Shown: positions 53,158-61,336 of the stretch, one piece after another
Position numbering within the stretch: the first letter of the stretch is position 1
Layout: every line of letters starts with the position of its first letter
Assembly: GCA_002709225.1 (NCBI GenBank)
Contig: PAQH01000108.1
Coordinates: 1 to 61,336, forward strand
Direction: 5' to 3'
DNA from: Planctomycetaceae bacterium
GTDB lineage: Bacteria > Planctomycetota > Planctomycetia > Pirellulales > Pirellulaceae
DNA length: 61,336 nucleotides
Translations under genes and position numbers: made by a program
Notes under the pieces: generated by a model
The model's input: only the letters and a program-made list of their open reading frames with translations
Databases searched by the model: none
What the model was told of the DNA's origin: nothing

Positions 53158-54231
53158 TTACGGTGTTTCGACCGAAATGGGCTTGTGCTGTGTGGCGGAG
53201 TCCAGCACCGCCAGGGCGGTGGCGAGCGATCGGCTTGCATCTCGGGCGTCCACCAGTGGCGTTTCCCGCTGCTGCGCCACGTTGAGGAAATGGTCCAACT
53301 GAATGGGCAAAGGATCTTCCGCGTCGCAGCTCGAACGTTGCGTTGTGAGCGGTTGCTGCCAGCCACGGGGGCTTCCCGCGGGATAGCTCCAGACGTTCAG
53401 TTGCGGAAAAGTCAGTGAGCCCTGGCTTCCGAAAAAGTGATAGCAGTCTTCGGAGGTCGTGTGGTAACGGGGATTCTCGCCGGTGGTTGCCTCATAAGAC
53501 CAGGGCGCTGGCGTGGTGTCTGAGGCGAAGATAGATCCCAGTACGCCATTTTCAAATCGGAGGGAGATCGCAAGCGAGTCTTCCACCTGCAGACGCCGCG
53601 TAGCAGAGCTGGCATGGGCAAACACCTCAAGGATTTCACCGCACCAATAACGGAGACTGTCCAGTTCATGAATCAGGTTTATCAGAGTTGGCCCACCGGC
53701 AGGAGGTGTGCAACGCCAAGCAAGGTCGTAGTAGTCGTCTGGTTTACAAAGTGTCCAGAGGACTGAGACGCCGACCAGCCGTCCCAGCGCGTCGCTCTGC
53801 AGGATTTCCTTGGTCTGTCGTACTAGAGGGTTGTGGCGACGGTGATGACCAACAAGGACGGCAGTCCCTGTCTCTTGGCTGGCATCGATGATCTGGCGCG
53901 CGGCCGCCAAACTCTCTGCGATCGGTTTTTCGATCAACACGGGCACGCCTTGTTGAATACAGCGTACAGCATCGGGGGCATGCTCGGCGTTCGGGGTCGC
54001 AATGATTGCGCCGTGGATCGTCCCGTGCGGTCGTTCCCCGTTGAGCAGCTCCGGTACTGTGCCATAAAAGGGGACGCCAAAGCGATTCGCGACGCTGCGC
54101 GCGGTCGGATCGTTATCGCAGATCGCGGCCAGCGAGCAATCCTTGTGTGCGGCGATGAGCGCGGCGTGCTGTCGCCCCATCTGGCCGGCGCCAATGACTG
54201 CCAGGCAGGTGGGGTTGGGTGCGCTGGTCAT
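53158..54231 (-). CDS. Gfo/Idh/MocA family NAD(P)-dependent oxidoreductase
   Basis: A 357-residue cytoplasmic dehydrogenase. The nucleotide-binding Rossmann motif is AVIGAGQMGRQHAAL at the N terminus, and the conserved catalytic-type lysine is in LIEKPIAESL. A substrate-domain segment ELDSLRYWCGEI is typical. The ATG at 54231 is supported by AAGGA 7 nt upstream; upstream in-frame starts would overlap the preceding gene. Members oxidise sugars, inositols or related polyols. It lies 40 bp after the PhyH-like gene at 54272 and 14 bp before the EctD-like gene, so all three are probably co-transcribed. Confidence 0.92.
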   Translation of the reverse strand: MTSAPNPTCLAVIGAGQMGRQHAALIAAHKDCSLAAICDNDPTARSVANRFGVPFYGTVPELLNGERPHGTIHGAIIATPNAEHAPDAVRCIQQGVPVLIEKPIAESLAAARQIIDASQETGTAVLVGHHRRHNPLVRQTKEILQSDALGRLVGVSVLWTLCKPDDYYDLAWRCTPPAGGPTLINLIHELDSLRYWCGEILEVFAHASSATRRLQVEDSLAISLRFENGVLGSIFASDTTPAPWSYEATTGENPRYHTTSEDCYHFFGSQGSLTFPQLNVWSYPAGSPRGWQQPLTTQRSSCDAEDPLPIQLDHFLNVAQQRETPLVDARDASRSLATALAVLDSATQHKPISVETP

Positions 54232-54271
54232 TCCACCGTCCTTCATCACGAGGATTGGAGGCGCGTCAGGA

Positions 54272-55036
54272 TCACGCATCCCGAGGTTGAAGTCCGAAAC
54301 CCGCGTGCTGACGGTTTACCTCGTCCTGGTGCTGTTGTTTGGCTTCGCCATCCAGCTGCGCGCTGACGCCTCGATACACCATGGCAAAAGCGCGGCGCTG
54401 CCGTGTGGCTGAATGGTTGGCATCCGCCAGGTGAATGGTCTCGCCGTGGTGGACGGCCAGGTCGCCGGGTTGGAGAGCCACGGCGACTTCGCAATCCGCG
54501 TCGTCAGAGCGATAGTCCGTGATCCCCTGGGAAAAGCCAAGTACCTGGGTGGCGGCATGGGGGCGTAGGCCCAATTGATGGGATCCGGGGACGTAACGCA
54601 GGCAGCCATTCGCTTCGTCGGTGGGGTCGAGCGCCAACCAGGCGGTGATCACTTGCGGCGGTGAAAGCTTGAAGTAGAAATTGTCTTGGTGTGGTGGAGT
54701 GGGGTGTTCGACGCCGGGTGGTTTGTTAAACCATTCGGGCCCCATCGAGACCGCCGATTCGCCGAGCAGTCCGGTGGCCATTTCCATCCACTGCGGGCGC
54801 AGTGGGTAGTTGGTAAGCGTGGGGGCCTGCTGGAAATGCTGCATTTGCTTGAGTGTTTCAGGCCGCTGGCGGTCGTGATAGAAGGCACTGCTGTCGGGTA
54901 AGCCGGGCACAGTCGTGCGGATGTAAGTGTCGAGCAAATCCGCGAGTTCTTGGAGCTCAGGCGGCGACAGGAATTGCCGGAGGACGACGAAGCCATCACG
55001 CTGCAGGGTGAGCCGGGAATCTTCGTAACCGTTCAT
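54272..55036 (-). CDS. Phytanoyl-CoA dioxygenase (PhyH) family protein
   Basis: A 254-residue Fe(II)/2-oxoglutarate dioxygenase. The ATG at 55036 starts MNGYEDSRLTLQRDGFVVLR. Iron ligands are His116 and Asp118 in PPHQDNFYF and a later His in ETIHLADANHS, with a nearby Arg-rich RQRRAF for 2-oxoglutarate. YVPGSHQLGLRPH is typical of the family. This is a different subgroup from the EctD-like gene of the same operon. It is the first gene of the operon, and its promoter must lie in the 267 bp divergent region shared with the radical SAM gene. Confidence 0.9.
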   Translation of the reverse strand: MNGYEDSRLTLQRDGFVVLRQFLSPPELQELADLLDTYIRTTVPGLPDSSAFYHDRQRPETLKQMQHFQQAPTLTNYPLRPQWMEMATGLLGESAVSMGPEWFNKPPGVEHPTPPHQDNFYFKLSPPQVITAWLALDPTDEANGCLRYVPGSHQLGLRPHAATQVLGFSQGITDYRSDDADCEVAVALQPGDLAVHHGETIHLADANHSATRQRRAFAMVYRGVSAQLDGEAKQQHQDEVNRQHAGFGLQPRDA

Positions 55037-55303
55037 AGGTACACGTGGGACCAAAGGTCGATGGGCGGGGATCCGACGGGTGTGAACCTCAGCTCGCCGG
55101 CGAAACTACTCTACGGTAAGGGAGGGGTAGGGCTCAAGCGGAGTCGGGTGGAATTCTGGGCTCGGGTAAAGGGGCATTCGGGATCGGCCGTAATTGGCAC
55201 GACCCGAATGATCCGTACTGGCGGGGATGCGGGTGGACTGGCGGATGTGTTCTCCCGACACCTACAATGAAGCGTAACGCTACTCGAAACCGGTCGCATC
55301 CCT

Positions 55304-57346
55304 ATGACGCAGTCTTTTCAAGAACTTCCGATCCTGGATCAACCGGGTGACCGTGCCAGTGCGCTCGAGAGTCTGCTGTCAGCCTCGGGGACAAAACGCG
55401 CCGACCGGCCGTTACCGATGAGCGCTGTGGAGATGCGGGACTGGGGATGGACTGAAGTCGACGTGGTGTTCGTGACCGGGGATGCGTATGTGGACCACCC
55501 CAGTTTTGCCATGGCGATTCTGGGGCGTGTGCTGGTGGCCGCTGGATTTCGCGTGGGGATTGTCAGCCAGCCGGATTGGCAGAACTGCGAGGACTGGCGA
55601 CGTTTTGGAAAGCCACGCCTGTTCTACGCGATCAGCGCCGGCAACATGGACTCGATGATCAACCACTACACTGCGAACCGGAAAGTGCGTAATGACGACG
55701 CGTACTCACCGGGTGGGAGGATCGGACTGCGGCCGGATCGGGCGACCTTGTCGTATTGCCAGCGGGCGCGGGAAGCTTACAAGGGCGTGCCAGTGATTGC
55801 CGGAGGAGTGGAGGCATCCCTGCGGAGATTGGCTCACTACGATTACTGGAGTGACAAAGTTCGACGTTCTATCTTGCTCGATTGCAAGGCTGACTTGCTG
55901 GTGTTCGGGATGGGCGAAGAGTTGATTCTGGAGATTGCGCGGCGTTTACACGCGGGCGCGGCGGTGCGTGACTTGCGGGAATTACGTGGTGTTGCGTATG
56001 CGCTGGGCGCATCGGAGACGCCGCCGGCAGATGCATTAACGTTGCCAAGCTATGAAGAGGTACGTGCGGACAAGCGGGCGTTCGCGGAGGCGACCAAGAT
56101 TATCCATAACGAGACCAATCCGCACAACGCGCGGCGCGTGGTCCAGTGGCATGACCGTCAGGCCGTGGTAGCAAATCCCCCCGCTTTGCCTGTGTCGCAG
56201 GAAGCCATGGACACGATTTACGGTTTGCCTTACACGCGCAAGCCCCACTTCAGTTACCAGGAGAAGATTCCCGCTTACGAGATGATCAAGGACTCGGTCA
56301 CGATTATGCGGGGCTGTTTTGGCGGGTGCACCTTCTGTTCGATCACGACACATCAGGGGCGGATTATCCAGTCGCGAAGTCAGGAATCAATACAATCGGA
56401 GATTGAAGGCCTCGCGGCCGACCCTGATTTCAAGGGAGTCGTTAGCGATATCGGCGGACCGACTGCCAACATGTACCAGATGCGCTGTCGGAAACCGGAA
56501 GTTGAAGCGGTCTGCCGACGGCAATCGTGTATCCATCCGACGATCTGCAAATTGCTGGATACCGATCACAAGCCTTTGATTCAATTGATGAAGGACGCCC
56601 GGCAGACCCCTGGCATTAAAAAAGTGTTTGTCGCCAGTGGCATTCGCATGGATTTAGCTCGGCGTTCGCAAGAGTATATGCGTGATTTGACAACCCACCA
56701 CGTGGGCGGCCATCTCAAGGTGGCGCCGGAACACACCGATGAAGACGTCTTGAATCTGATGCGTAAGCCGGCCAATGACGATTTCGAGAGATTCGCGGAG
56801 ACGTTCGAGAAAGAGTCACGCGAGGCTGGAAAAAAACAATATCTGGTGCCCTATTACATCGCCAGCCATCCCGGGAGCGATCTGGATGCGATGATTGAAC
56901 TCGCGGTGTTTCTGAAACGCAGTGGCTATCGCCCCGATCAGGTCCAGGACTTCATCCCGGCGCCTTTTGATGTGGCAACAGCCATGTACTACACCGGGCT
57001 GGACCCATTTACGCGCAAACCAGTGTACGTGGCACGACATTTGCGCGACCGTAAGTTACAGCGAGCCCTACTGCAGTTTTTCGCGCCTACGAACTATTTC
57101 GATGTGCGCAAGGCCTTGGAAAAGGCGGGGCGGCAGGATTTGATTGGTGCCGGCTGTGACTGTCTAATCCCCGAGAAACCACCTCGGGAGGCGATTCAGG
57201 AACGGCGAGATCGTGCGAATCGAGGTCTGCGGGATGGCAAGAATCGGCGCAGTGGTGGTGGCCACAAGAAGGGCAAGGGGAAACGTCAGAGCCGCAACAA
57301 GGCCGGGGGAGGCTACCGCCCCGGTCGCTCTTCATTGAACGGCTGA
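55304..57346 (+). CDS. ygiQ: YgiQ family radical SAM protein
   Basis: A 680-residue protein. An N-terminal B12/YgiQ-type domain contains DVVFVTGDAYVDHPSFAMA, ISAGNMDSMINHYTANRK and GVEASLRRLAHYDYW, which are diagnostic of the UPF0313/YgiQ family. The radical SAM cluster motif CxxxCxxC is at Cys338, Cys342 and Cys345 (MRGCFGGCTFCSI). A family-typical middle follows (GGPTANMYQMRCR, VASGIRMDLARRS, GGHLKVAPEHTDEDVL) and then a basic C-terminal tail (RRSGGGHKKGKGKRQSR). Family function is poorly defined. It is cytoplasmic, is divergent from the dioxygenase operon and converges on speA with 31 bp between stop codons. Confidence 0.95.
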   Translation: MTQSFQELPILDQPGDRASALESLLSASGTKRADRPLPMSAVEMRDWGWTEVDVVFVTGDAYVDHPSFAMAILGRVLVAAGFRVGIVSQPDWQNCEDWRRFGKPRLFYAISAGNMDSMINHYTANRKVRNDDAYSPGGRIGLRPDRATLSYCQRAREAYKGVPVIAGGVEASLRRLAHYDYWSDKVRRSILLDCKADLLVFGMGEELILEIARRLHAGAAVRDLRELRGVAYALGASETPPADALTLPSYEEVRADKRAFAEATKIIHNETNPHNARRVVQWHDRQAVVANPPALPVSQEAMDTIYGLPYTRKPHFSYQEKIPAYEMIKDSVTIMRGCFGGCTFCSITTHQGRIIQSRSQESIQSEIEGLAADPDFKGVVSDIGGPTANMYQMRCRKPEVEAVCRRQSCIHPTICKLLDTDHKPLIQLMKDARQTPGIKKVFVASGIRMDLARRSQEYMRDLTTHHVGGHLKVAPEHTDEDVLNLMRKPANDDFERFAETFEKESREAGKKQYLVPYYIASHPGSDLDAMIELAVFLKRSGYRPDQVQDFIPAPFDVATAMYYTGLDPFTRKPVYVARHLRDRKLQRALLQFFAPTNYFDVRKALEKAGRQDLIGAGCDCLIPEKPPREAIQERRDRANRGLRDGKNRRSGGGHKKGKGKRQSRNKAGGGYRPGRSSLNG

Positions 57347-57354
57347 CAGGCTGG

Positions 57355-57366
57355 GTTGGTACCAAC
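57355..57366. other. 12-bp perfect palindrome between convergent ygiQ and speA
   Basis: GTTGGTACCAAC sits in the 31 bp between the two stop codons. It has no T-run and could form only a short stem with no loop, so a terminator function is doubtful; a protein-binding site is possible. Confidence 0.3.
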
Positions 57367-57377
57367 AGTGCGGGCGA

Positions 57378-59333
57378 TCAGCTCGAAAAATAGGTGTCTC
57401 CACTGAGGCTCTGTTGATAAGTGGCGACCATGGTCGTTGCTTGCTGGCTTCCCAGCTTACCCTGCCGAACCGCGGACCGGGCGAGCTGTTGGACGCGGTC
57501 AATGAGTTCGGCGGGATCGTAGGCAACATAGCCCAGTACCTGCGCGAGTGAGTCGCCACGACAGTGGGTTAGTGAATGGCCATTCTCGTCGATTTGCACA
57601 CTGATCACATTGGTGTCGCCGAGCAGGTTATGTAGGTCTCCCAGGGTCTCCTGGTACGCCCCGACTAGGAATACTCCGAGGTGGTAGGGACTCGTGGAAT
57701 CGATGGAGTGGAGAGGCAGGCTGGGGCGGCGTTGACCATTGACCACGAATTCATCCAGCCGTCCATCACAATCACAGGTGATGTCCGCCACGATGGCGTT
57801 TTGCGTTGGCCTCTCGTTGAGGCGATGAATGGGCATCATCGGGAACCACTGGTCAATCGCCCAGCTGTCGGGAAGCGATTGAAAGATACTGAAGTTTCCG
57901 TAGTAGATGTCGTGCAACTCGGGCAGAGACTCCAGGCCTTCCGGGATGTGGTTGAGGTTCTTCAAGCAACGTTGCAGGCGAGAGAAGATGCCACGAAACA
58001 GATAATCAGCATGGGCACGCTCACGCAGGGTAATCCGTCCGTGATTGAATAGCGCCAGGAGTTCGCTGCGGTAATAGATCGCGTCGTTGTAACACTCCTG
58101 CATGTTGTGATCATTGAGTCGGGCCTCGACCGCCGCCAGGCTATGGAGGAATTTGTGGGACGCTGTGTTGATGGTATGGGGAGGACTGGGCCGATAGAAG
58201 CGGTTGACTTCCAGGATATTGAAAATCAGGGCGGAATAGTGCGCAGTGATCGCGCGGCCTGACTCACTGACGATGTCGGGGTGTGGCTGTCCGGTTTCGT
58301 CGCAAACAGTCATGACCGCTTCGACGACGTCAAACGCGTATTCCAGAGTGCCGTAATTGCGGCTGCTTGTGGTGTTGGTTTGAGAGCCATCGTAGTCGAC
58401 AGCCAGTCCCCCACCGATATCGAGTAAACCCATCGGCGCGCCCTCACTCGCTAGTTCCACGTAGATCCGCGACGCTTCCATGGCGGCGTCACGGATCGCC
58501 CGAATATCCGGGATCTGGGATCCCAGGTGGTAGTGCAGCATACGGAGCGACGGAAGGTCGTGGGTCGCCCGCAGGGTGTTCAGGACTTGCAGGATTTGTT
58601 CAGCGCTGAGGCCGAACACACTGCCGTCACCACTCGATCGTGACCAGCGTCCTTCGTGGCGGGTGGCAAGTTTCGCACGCACTCCGAGAGTGGGGGATAC
58701 GCCCAGCCTTGTCGCGCGGTCGAGGATCAATTCCAACTCGCCGGGCATCTCCAGGACGAGGATGACTTGTAAACCAAGTTGTTGGGCACTGAGCGCGAGG
58801 TCGACAAACTGGCGGTCCTTGTAGCCGTTGCAGACAAGTAGGGCTTCTGGGTCTCGGAGGTAGGCCAGGGCGGCTAGCAGTTCTGGTTTGCTGCCAACTT
58901 CGAGACCAAAGTGGTAGCGTTTTCCACAACGGGTTACCTCTTCGAGGACCTGACGCTGCTGATTGACCTTGATAGGATAGACGCCGCGGTAGCGGCCCCG
59001 ATAGTCGCACCGTTGCATCGCGTTGTGAAAGGACTGGTTGAGTCGGTGCAGGCGAGCCGCTAGAAGATCCGGGAAGCGGAGCAGCAGCGGGGTGTTGAGG
59101 CCACGCCGTTGGGCTTCGTCCACAATTTGCGGCAGGGCCAGCGCCAGTCGGTGACCCTCGCGGTCAAGATAGACTTCCGCGTCACCACGAGGCGAAATAC
59201 CGAAGAACCCGTTGGACCAGCTGTCGACGCCATAGGCCGCCAGGGAGTCGCCAACCGTCCATTGGGGTGAACCCGACGGGTGGCGGTGTGGCGCTGCTGA
59301 GTCACTCCGGAGATGGAGAGGGCGGAGGTCCAT
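57378..59333 (-). CDS. speA: Biosynthetic arginine decarboxylase
   Basis: A 651-residue enzyme converting arginine to agmatine, the first step of the agmatine route to putrescine. The length is close to E. coli SpeA (658). Signatures are FFGISPRGDAEVYLD, the PLP-lysine region YRGVYPIKVNQQRQVLEEV, LLDIGGGLAVDYDGS, SESGRAITAHYSALIFN and DITCDCDGRLDEFV. It belongs to the PLP-dependent group IV (alanine-racemase-fold) decarboxylases. The ATG at 59333 is chosen because the homologous N terminus begins just after it. No agmatinase or agmatine deiminase gene is adjacent; however, a nitrilase-fold amidase is divergent 276 bp away. Confidence 0.96.
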   Translation of the reverse strand: MDLRPLHLRSDSAAPHRHPSGSPQWTVGDSLAAYGVDSWSNGFFGISPRGDAEVYLDREGHRLALALPQIVDEAQRRGLNTPLLLRFPDLLAARLHRLNQSFHNAMQRCDYRGRYRGVYPIKVNQQRQVLEEVTRCGKRYHFGLEVGSKPELLAALAYLRDPEALLVCNGYKDRQFVDLALSAQQLGLQVILVLEMPGELELILDRATRLGVSPTLGVRAKLATRHEGRWSRSSGDGSVFGLSAEQILQVLNTLRATHDLPSLRMLHYHLGSQIPDIRAIRDAAMEASRIYVELASEGAPMGLLDIGGGLAVDYDGSQTNTTSSRNYGTLEYAFDVVEAVMTVCDETGQPHPDIVSESGRAITAHYSALIFNILEVNRFYRPSPPHTINTASHKFLHSLAAVEARLNDHNMQECYNDAIYYRSELLALFNHGRITLRERAHADYLFRGIFSRLQRCLKNLNHIPEGLESLPELHDIYYGNFSIFQSLPDSWAIDQWFPMMPIHRLNERPTQNAIVADITCDCDGRLDEFVVNGQRRPSLPLHSIDSTSPYHLGVFLVGAYQETLGDLHNLLGDTNVISVQIDENGHSLTHCRGDSLAQVLGYVAYDPAELIDRVQQLARSAVRQGKLGSQQATTMVATYQQSLSGDTYFSS

Positions 59334-59608
59334 GCTGGACAGACGTGCTAAAACAGGTAGTGGGTGGGCAGGTTGTGACCGGTGCAGGACGGAGTTCGCC
59401 AACACGGACGGATTGACTACAACAGAGAATTCGGGCCAAGTCAACCCGAACCGGTATTCGGCGCGCGGGCGTTGGTGCCCCCACTGGCTGACGGCCCCGC
59501 GCGATGGCACGATGGTGGGCCAGTACCGCAGATCGCGACGCCTTGGTGGTGCGGTGGTTACCCCTACGTTTTTTGACGGCCTCTAGTTATTGATGGGAAG
59601 GTGCCCTT

Positions 59609-60487
59609 GTGAAGACGTTGCGTGTGGCCACGTGTCAATTTTCTGTTGAGCCTGAGGTCGAGCACAATTGCCGGTGGGTGCTGAAGCAGATGAAGCAGGC
59701 TGCCGAGCAAGGAGCGCGGATCGCTCACTTTTCAGAGTGTGCGTTGTCGGGCTATTTGGGGGTTGATTTGGCGACGGAGGCCGAGTTGGACTGGGCCGCG
59801 TTGTGGCGCGCGACCGAAACCATTCAGCAGGCGGCGCGGCGTCTTAAGATGTGGGTCGCACTTGGATCGACGCACCGGCTATCACCCGGAAACCGTCCTC
59901 ATAATTCGGTGTACGTGATTAACCCCCGCGGCCGGATAGTGGGGCGCTACGACAAACGTTACTGCACCGGAGAATTGCGTCGCCGGCCGACGCATGACTT
60001 GGCGCACTATTCGCCTGGCGATCATTTCACGACATTTCGGATTTCAGGTGTGCGGTGCGGCGTATTGATTTGTTACGACTATCGATTTCCAGAACTCTAC
60101 CGTGAGTATCGCAGAGCGGGAGTAGATGTCCTGCTACAGTCATTCCACAATGCCCGATCGACCGTGGTGAATGACCCGAAATACAACATCTGGAGGACCA
60201 TTGTGCCAGCCACCATGTCGTGCCGGGCTGCTGAGAATTACTTTTGGATTAGTGCCAATAACAGCACCACGCGACCTTCCAGGTGGGCAAGTTTCGCCGT
60301 TCAACCGGATGGTCAGGTCGTGGGGCGTTTGAAGCTCCATCAACCGGGAGTCTTGGTTACCGACATGCTGGTTGGTCCCGGGTATTTTGACGCGGCAGGT
60401 CCCTGGCGGGAGACGACCCTGAAGGGCCAGTTGCACAGTGGCTTGTTAGTCGATGATCCGCGATCTCGCGACGTGACGAGTCTGTAG
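59609..60487 (+). CDS. Carbon-nitrogen hydrolase (nitrilase superfamily), cytoplasmic
   Basis: A 292-residue nitrilase-fold enzyme. The triad is Glu43 (HFSECALSGYLG), Lys116 (GRYDKRYCTGEL) and Cys155 (GVLICYDYRFPE). The start is a GTG at 59609 with GGGAAGG upstream. It has no signal peptide, unlike the copy at 26756. The position divergent from speA makes N-carbamoylputrescine amidase a tempting function, because that enzyme is in this superfamily and follows arginine decarboxylase in some pathways. The sequence does not obviously show that subtype's signatures and an agmatine deiminase is missing here, so this is inference only. Confidence 0.88.
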   Translation: MKTLRVATCQFSVEPEVEHNCRWVLKQMKQAAEQGARIAHFSECALSGYLGVDLATEAELDWAALWRATETIQQAARRLKMWVALGSTHRLSPGNRPHNSVYVINPRGRIVGRYDKRYCTGELRRRPTHDLAHYSPGDHFTTFRISGVRCGVLICYDYRFPELYREYRRAGVDVLLQSFHNARSTVVNDPKYNIWRTIVPATMSCRAAENYFWISANNSTTRPSRWASFAVQPDGQVVGRLKLHQPGVLVTDMLVGPGYFDAAGPWRETTLKGQLHSGLLVDDPRSRDVTSL

Positions 60488-60496
60488 ATGCGATGG

Positions 60497-61336
60497 TTAC
60501 CAAATTGTCAATTCGACGCGAGGTTCATCGAGTGTAGCTTGTTCCTGCTCGGTGAGGGCCCAGCCAAACGCGCCCAGGTTGTCGTCGAGTTGGGCGATGG
60601 TGTCTGCGCCTGAGATGGCCACGCTGACATGGGGTTGCGCGAGTACCCAGTTGATTGCCAGTTGTGGCATCGAGACACCTCGGACCCGGGCGGTGTTTCG
60701 AACGGACTCCAATAGGCGCGCTGGTTCACCACCCATAAGGTTGTCGAATTCGGCACGCCGTTCGGCCCATAACGAACCGCTGGGTGGGGCGCTGCCCGGT
60801 TGGTAGTTTCCACTCAGTAGACCGACACCGAGTGGGCTGTAGGCCATCATGCCAAGTTGTTGGTCGGCAACCAGTGGCAGCATTTCGCGTTCCGGTTGGC
60901 GATTGAGGAGGCTGTAATTATTCTGCGCGCAAATGGGAGGAGCGATTCCCAGACGCTCACATGTCCAGAGCGTCTTGCAGAGTTGCCATGCCTGGTTGTT
61001 GCAGCAGCCGATGTGGCGAACCTTGCCGCTGCTTACCAGTTCGTCCAAGGCGCGGTATGTTTCCTCGAGGGGAGTCAGCTGATCATAGACGTGCAGCAGG
61101 TAGAGGTCGATCGTATCGGTGCGCAGTCGCCGCAGGGATTGCTCAGCCTGCCAGATGATGTTTTCTCTGCTGCCGCCACCCCCGTCGAATCCGAGGCCAA
61201 TTTCGGCACCGACTTTGGTGGTGATGATGACCTCCTGCCGGTGATCGGCTAAGACACGGCCGAGAATTTCTTCGGAGCTACCGTGTTCATCAGGAGCCCC
61301 GGTGCGGAGCCGGTATTTGTTGGCGCAGTCAATAAA
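60497..61336 (-). CDS. Aldo/keto reductase (5' truncated by the window end)
   Basis: 279 residues are visible and the frame is open to the window edge, so the N terminus is missing. The visible part begins at FIDCANKYR and contains the family features in order: Asp and Tyr (FIDCANKYR), Lys (VIITTKVG), His (YLLHVYD), SGKVRHIGCCN and the coenzyme-binding MMAYSPLGVGLLSG. SVAISGADTIAQLDDN lies near the C terminus. Enzymes of this family reduce aldehydes and ketones with NADPH. The catalytic tetrad Asp-Tyr-Lys-His is recognisable. It converges on the nitrilase-fold gene with 9 bp between stop codons. The substrate is unknown. Confidence 0.93.
   Translation of the reverse strand, partial: FIDCANKYRLRTGAPDEHGSSEEILGRVLADHRQEVIITTKVGAEIGLGFDGGGGSRENIIWQAEQSLRRLRTDTIDLYLLHVYDQLTPLEETYRALDELVSSGKVRHIGCCNNQAWQLCKTLWTCERLGIAPPICAQNNYSLLNRQPEREMLPLVADQQLGMMAYSPLGVGLLSGNYQPGSAPPSGSLWAERRAEFDNLMGGEPARLLESVRNTARVRGVSMPQLAINWVLAQPHVSVAISGADTIAQLDDNLGAFGWALTEQEQATLDEPRVELTIW

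Noticed and set aside
59609..60487. N-carbamoylputrescine amidase as the firm name of the nitrilase-fold gene
   Set aside because: Proximity to speA is suggestive, but no agmatine deiminase is nearby and subtype signatures are not evident.

Overview
The window looks like a chromosome segment of a member of the Planctomycetota, probably a Pirellulales/Planctomycetales-type heterotroph. The evidence is the very high density of families that are hallmarks of that phylum: nine Tat-type DUF1501 proteins, four DUF1549/DUF1553 (PSCyt2/PSD1) proteins, PPC-domain, WD40, FG-GAP and PQQ-propeller proteins, and a lipoprotein made of leucine-rich repeats. I see no rRNA, tRNA, CRISPR array, insertion sequence or phage gene. 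About 40 genes fill the window, with intergenic gaps mostly under 270 bp.

Layout. 1-1.2 kb: the tail of a membrane protein (possibly a Ser/Thr kinase) and a small membrane protein. 1.25-17.7 kb: an amidohydrolase divergent from a PSD1-DUF1501 pair, an FG-GAP protein, L-rhamnose mutarotase, a GH43-like propeller, a sialidase-like BNR protein, a hydroxyproline-epimerase-type enzyme, three consecutive DUF1501 genes and an exported conserved hypothetical. 17.7-25.2 kb: an LRR lipoprotein divergent from a PSD1-DUF1501-(D-apionate lactonase-like) operon. 25.2-27.7 kb: a PQQ-propeller protein and an exported nitrilase-fold protein.

27.7-41.7 kb is a minus-strand run of seven genes. In transcription order they are a giant two-propeller protein, DUF1501, WD40, Big2-DUF1549-DUF1553, DUF1501, a PPC-domain protein and a methyltransferase. 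42-52.3 kb (+): an amidohydrolase-aminotransferase fusion, a PSD1-DUF1501 pair, an MFS-like transporter and a further DUF1501 closed by a clear terminator. 52.3-55.0 kb (-): an operon of two phytanoyl-CoA-dioxygenase-like enzymes flanking a Gfo/Idh/MocA dehydrogenase. 55.3-61.3 kb is more housekeeping: a YgiQ-type radical SAM protein, arginine decarboxylase (speA), a nitrilase-fold amidase and a truncated aldo/keto reductase.

How the genes may work together (inference). Most products carry Tat, Sec or lipoprotein signals, so much of the window appears to encode an envelope apparatus. DUF1549/DUF1553 proteins carry CxxCH heme motifs and are repeatedly paired with DUF1501 proteins of the alkaline-phosphatase/sulfatase-like fold. 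Intermixed genes for rhamnose, a D-apionate-like lactone, hydroxyproline and sialidase-like substrates suggest catabolism of complex plant or algal wall glycans and hydroxyproline-rich glycoproteins. The strongest candidates for something undescribed are the partner-specific pairing of two DUF1501 subtypes with two DUF1549 architectures, the seven-gene minus-strand cluster, and the exported apionate-lactonase-like protein inside a PSD1-DUF1501 operon.
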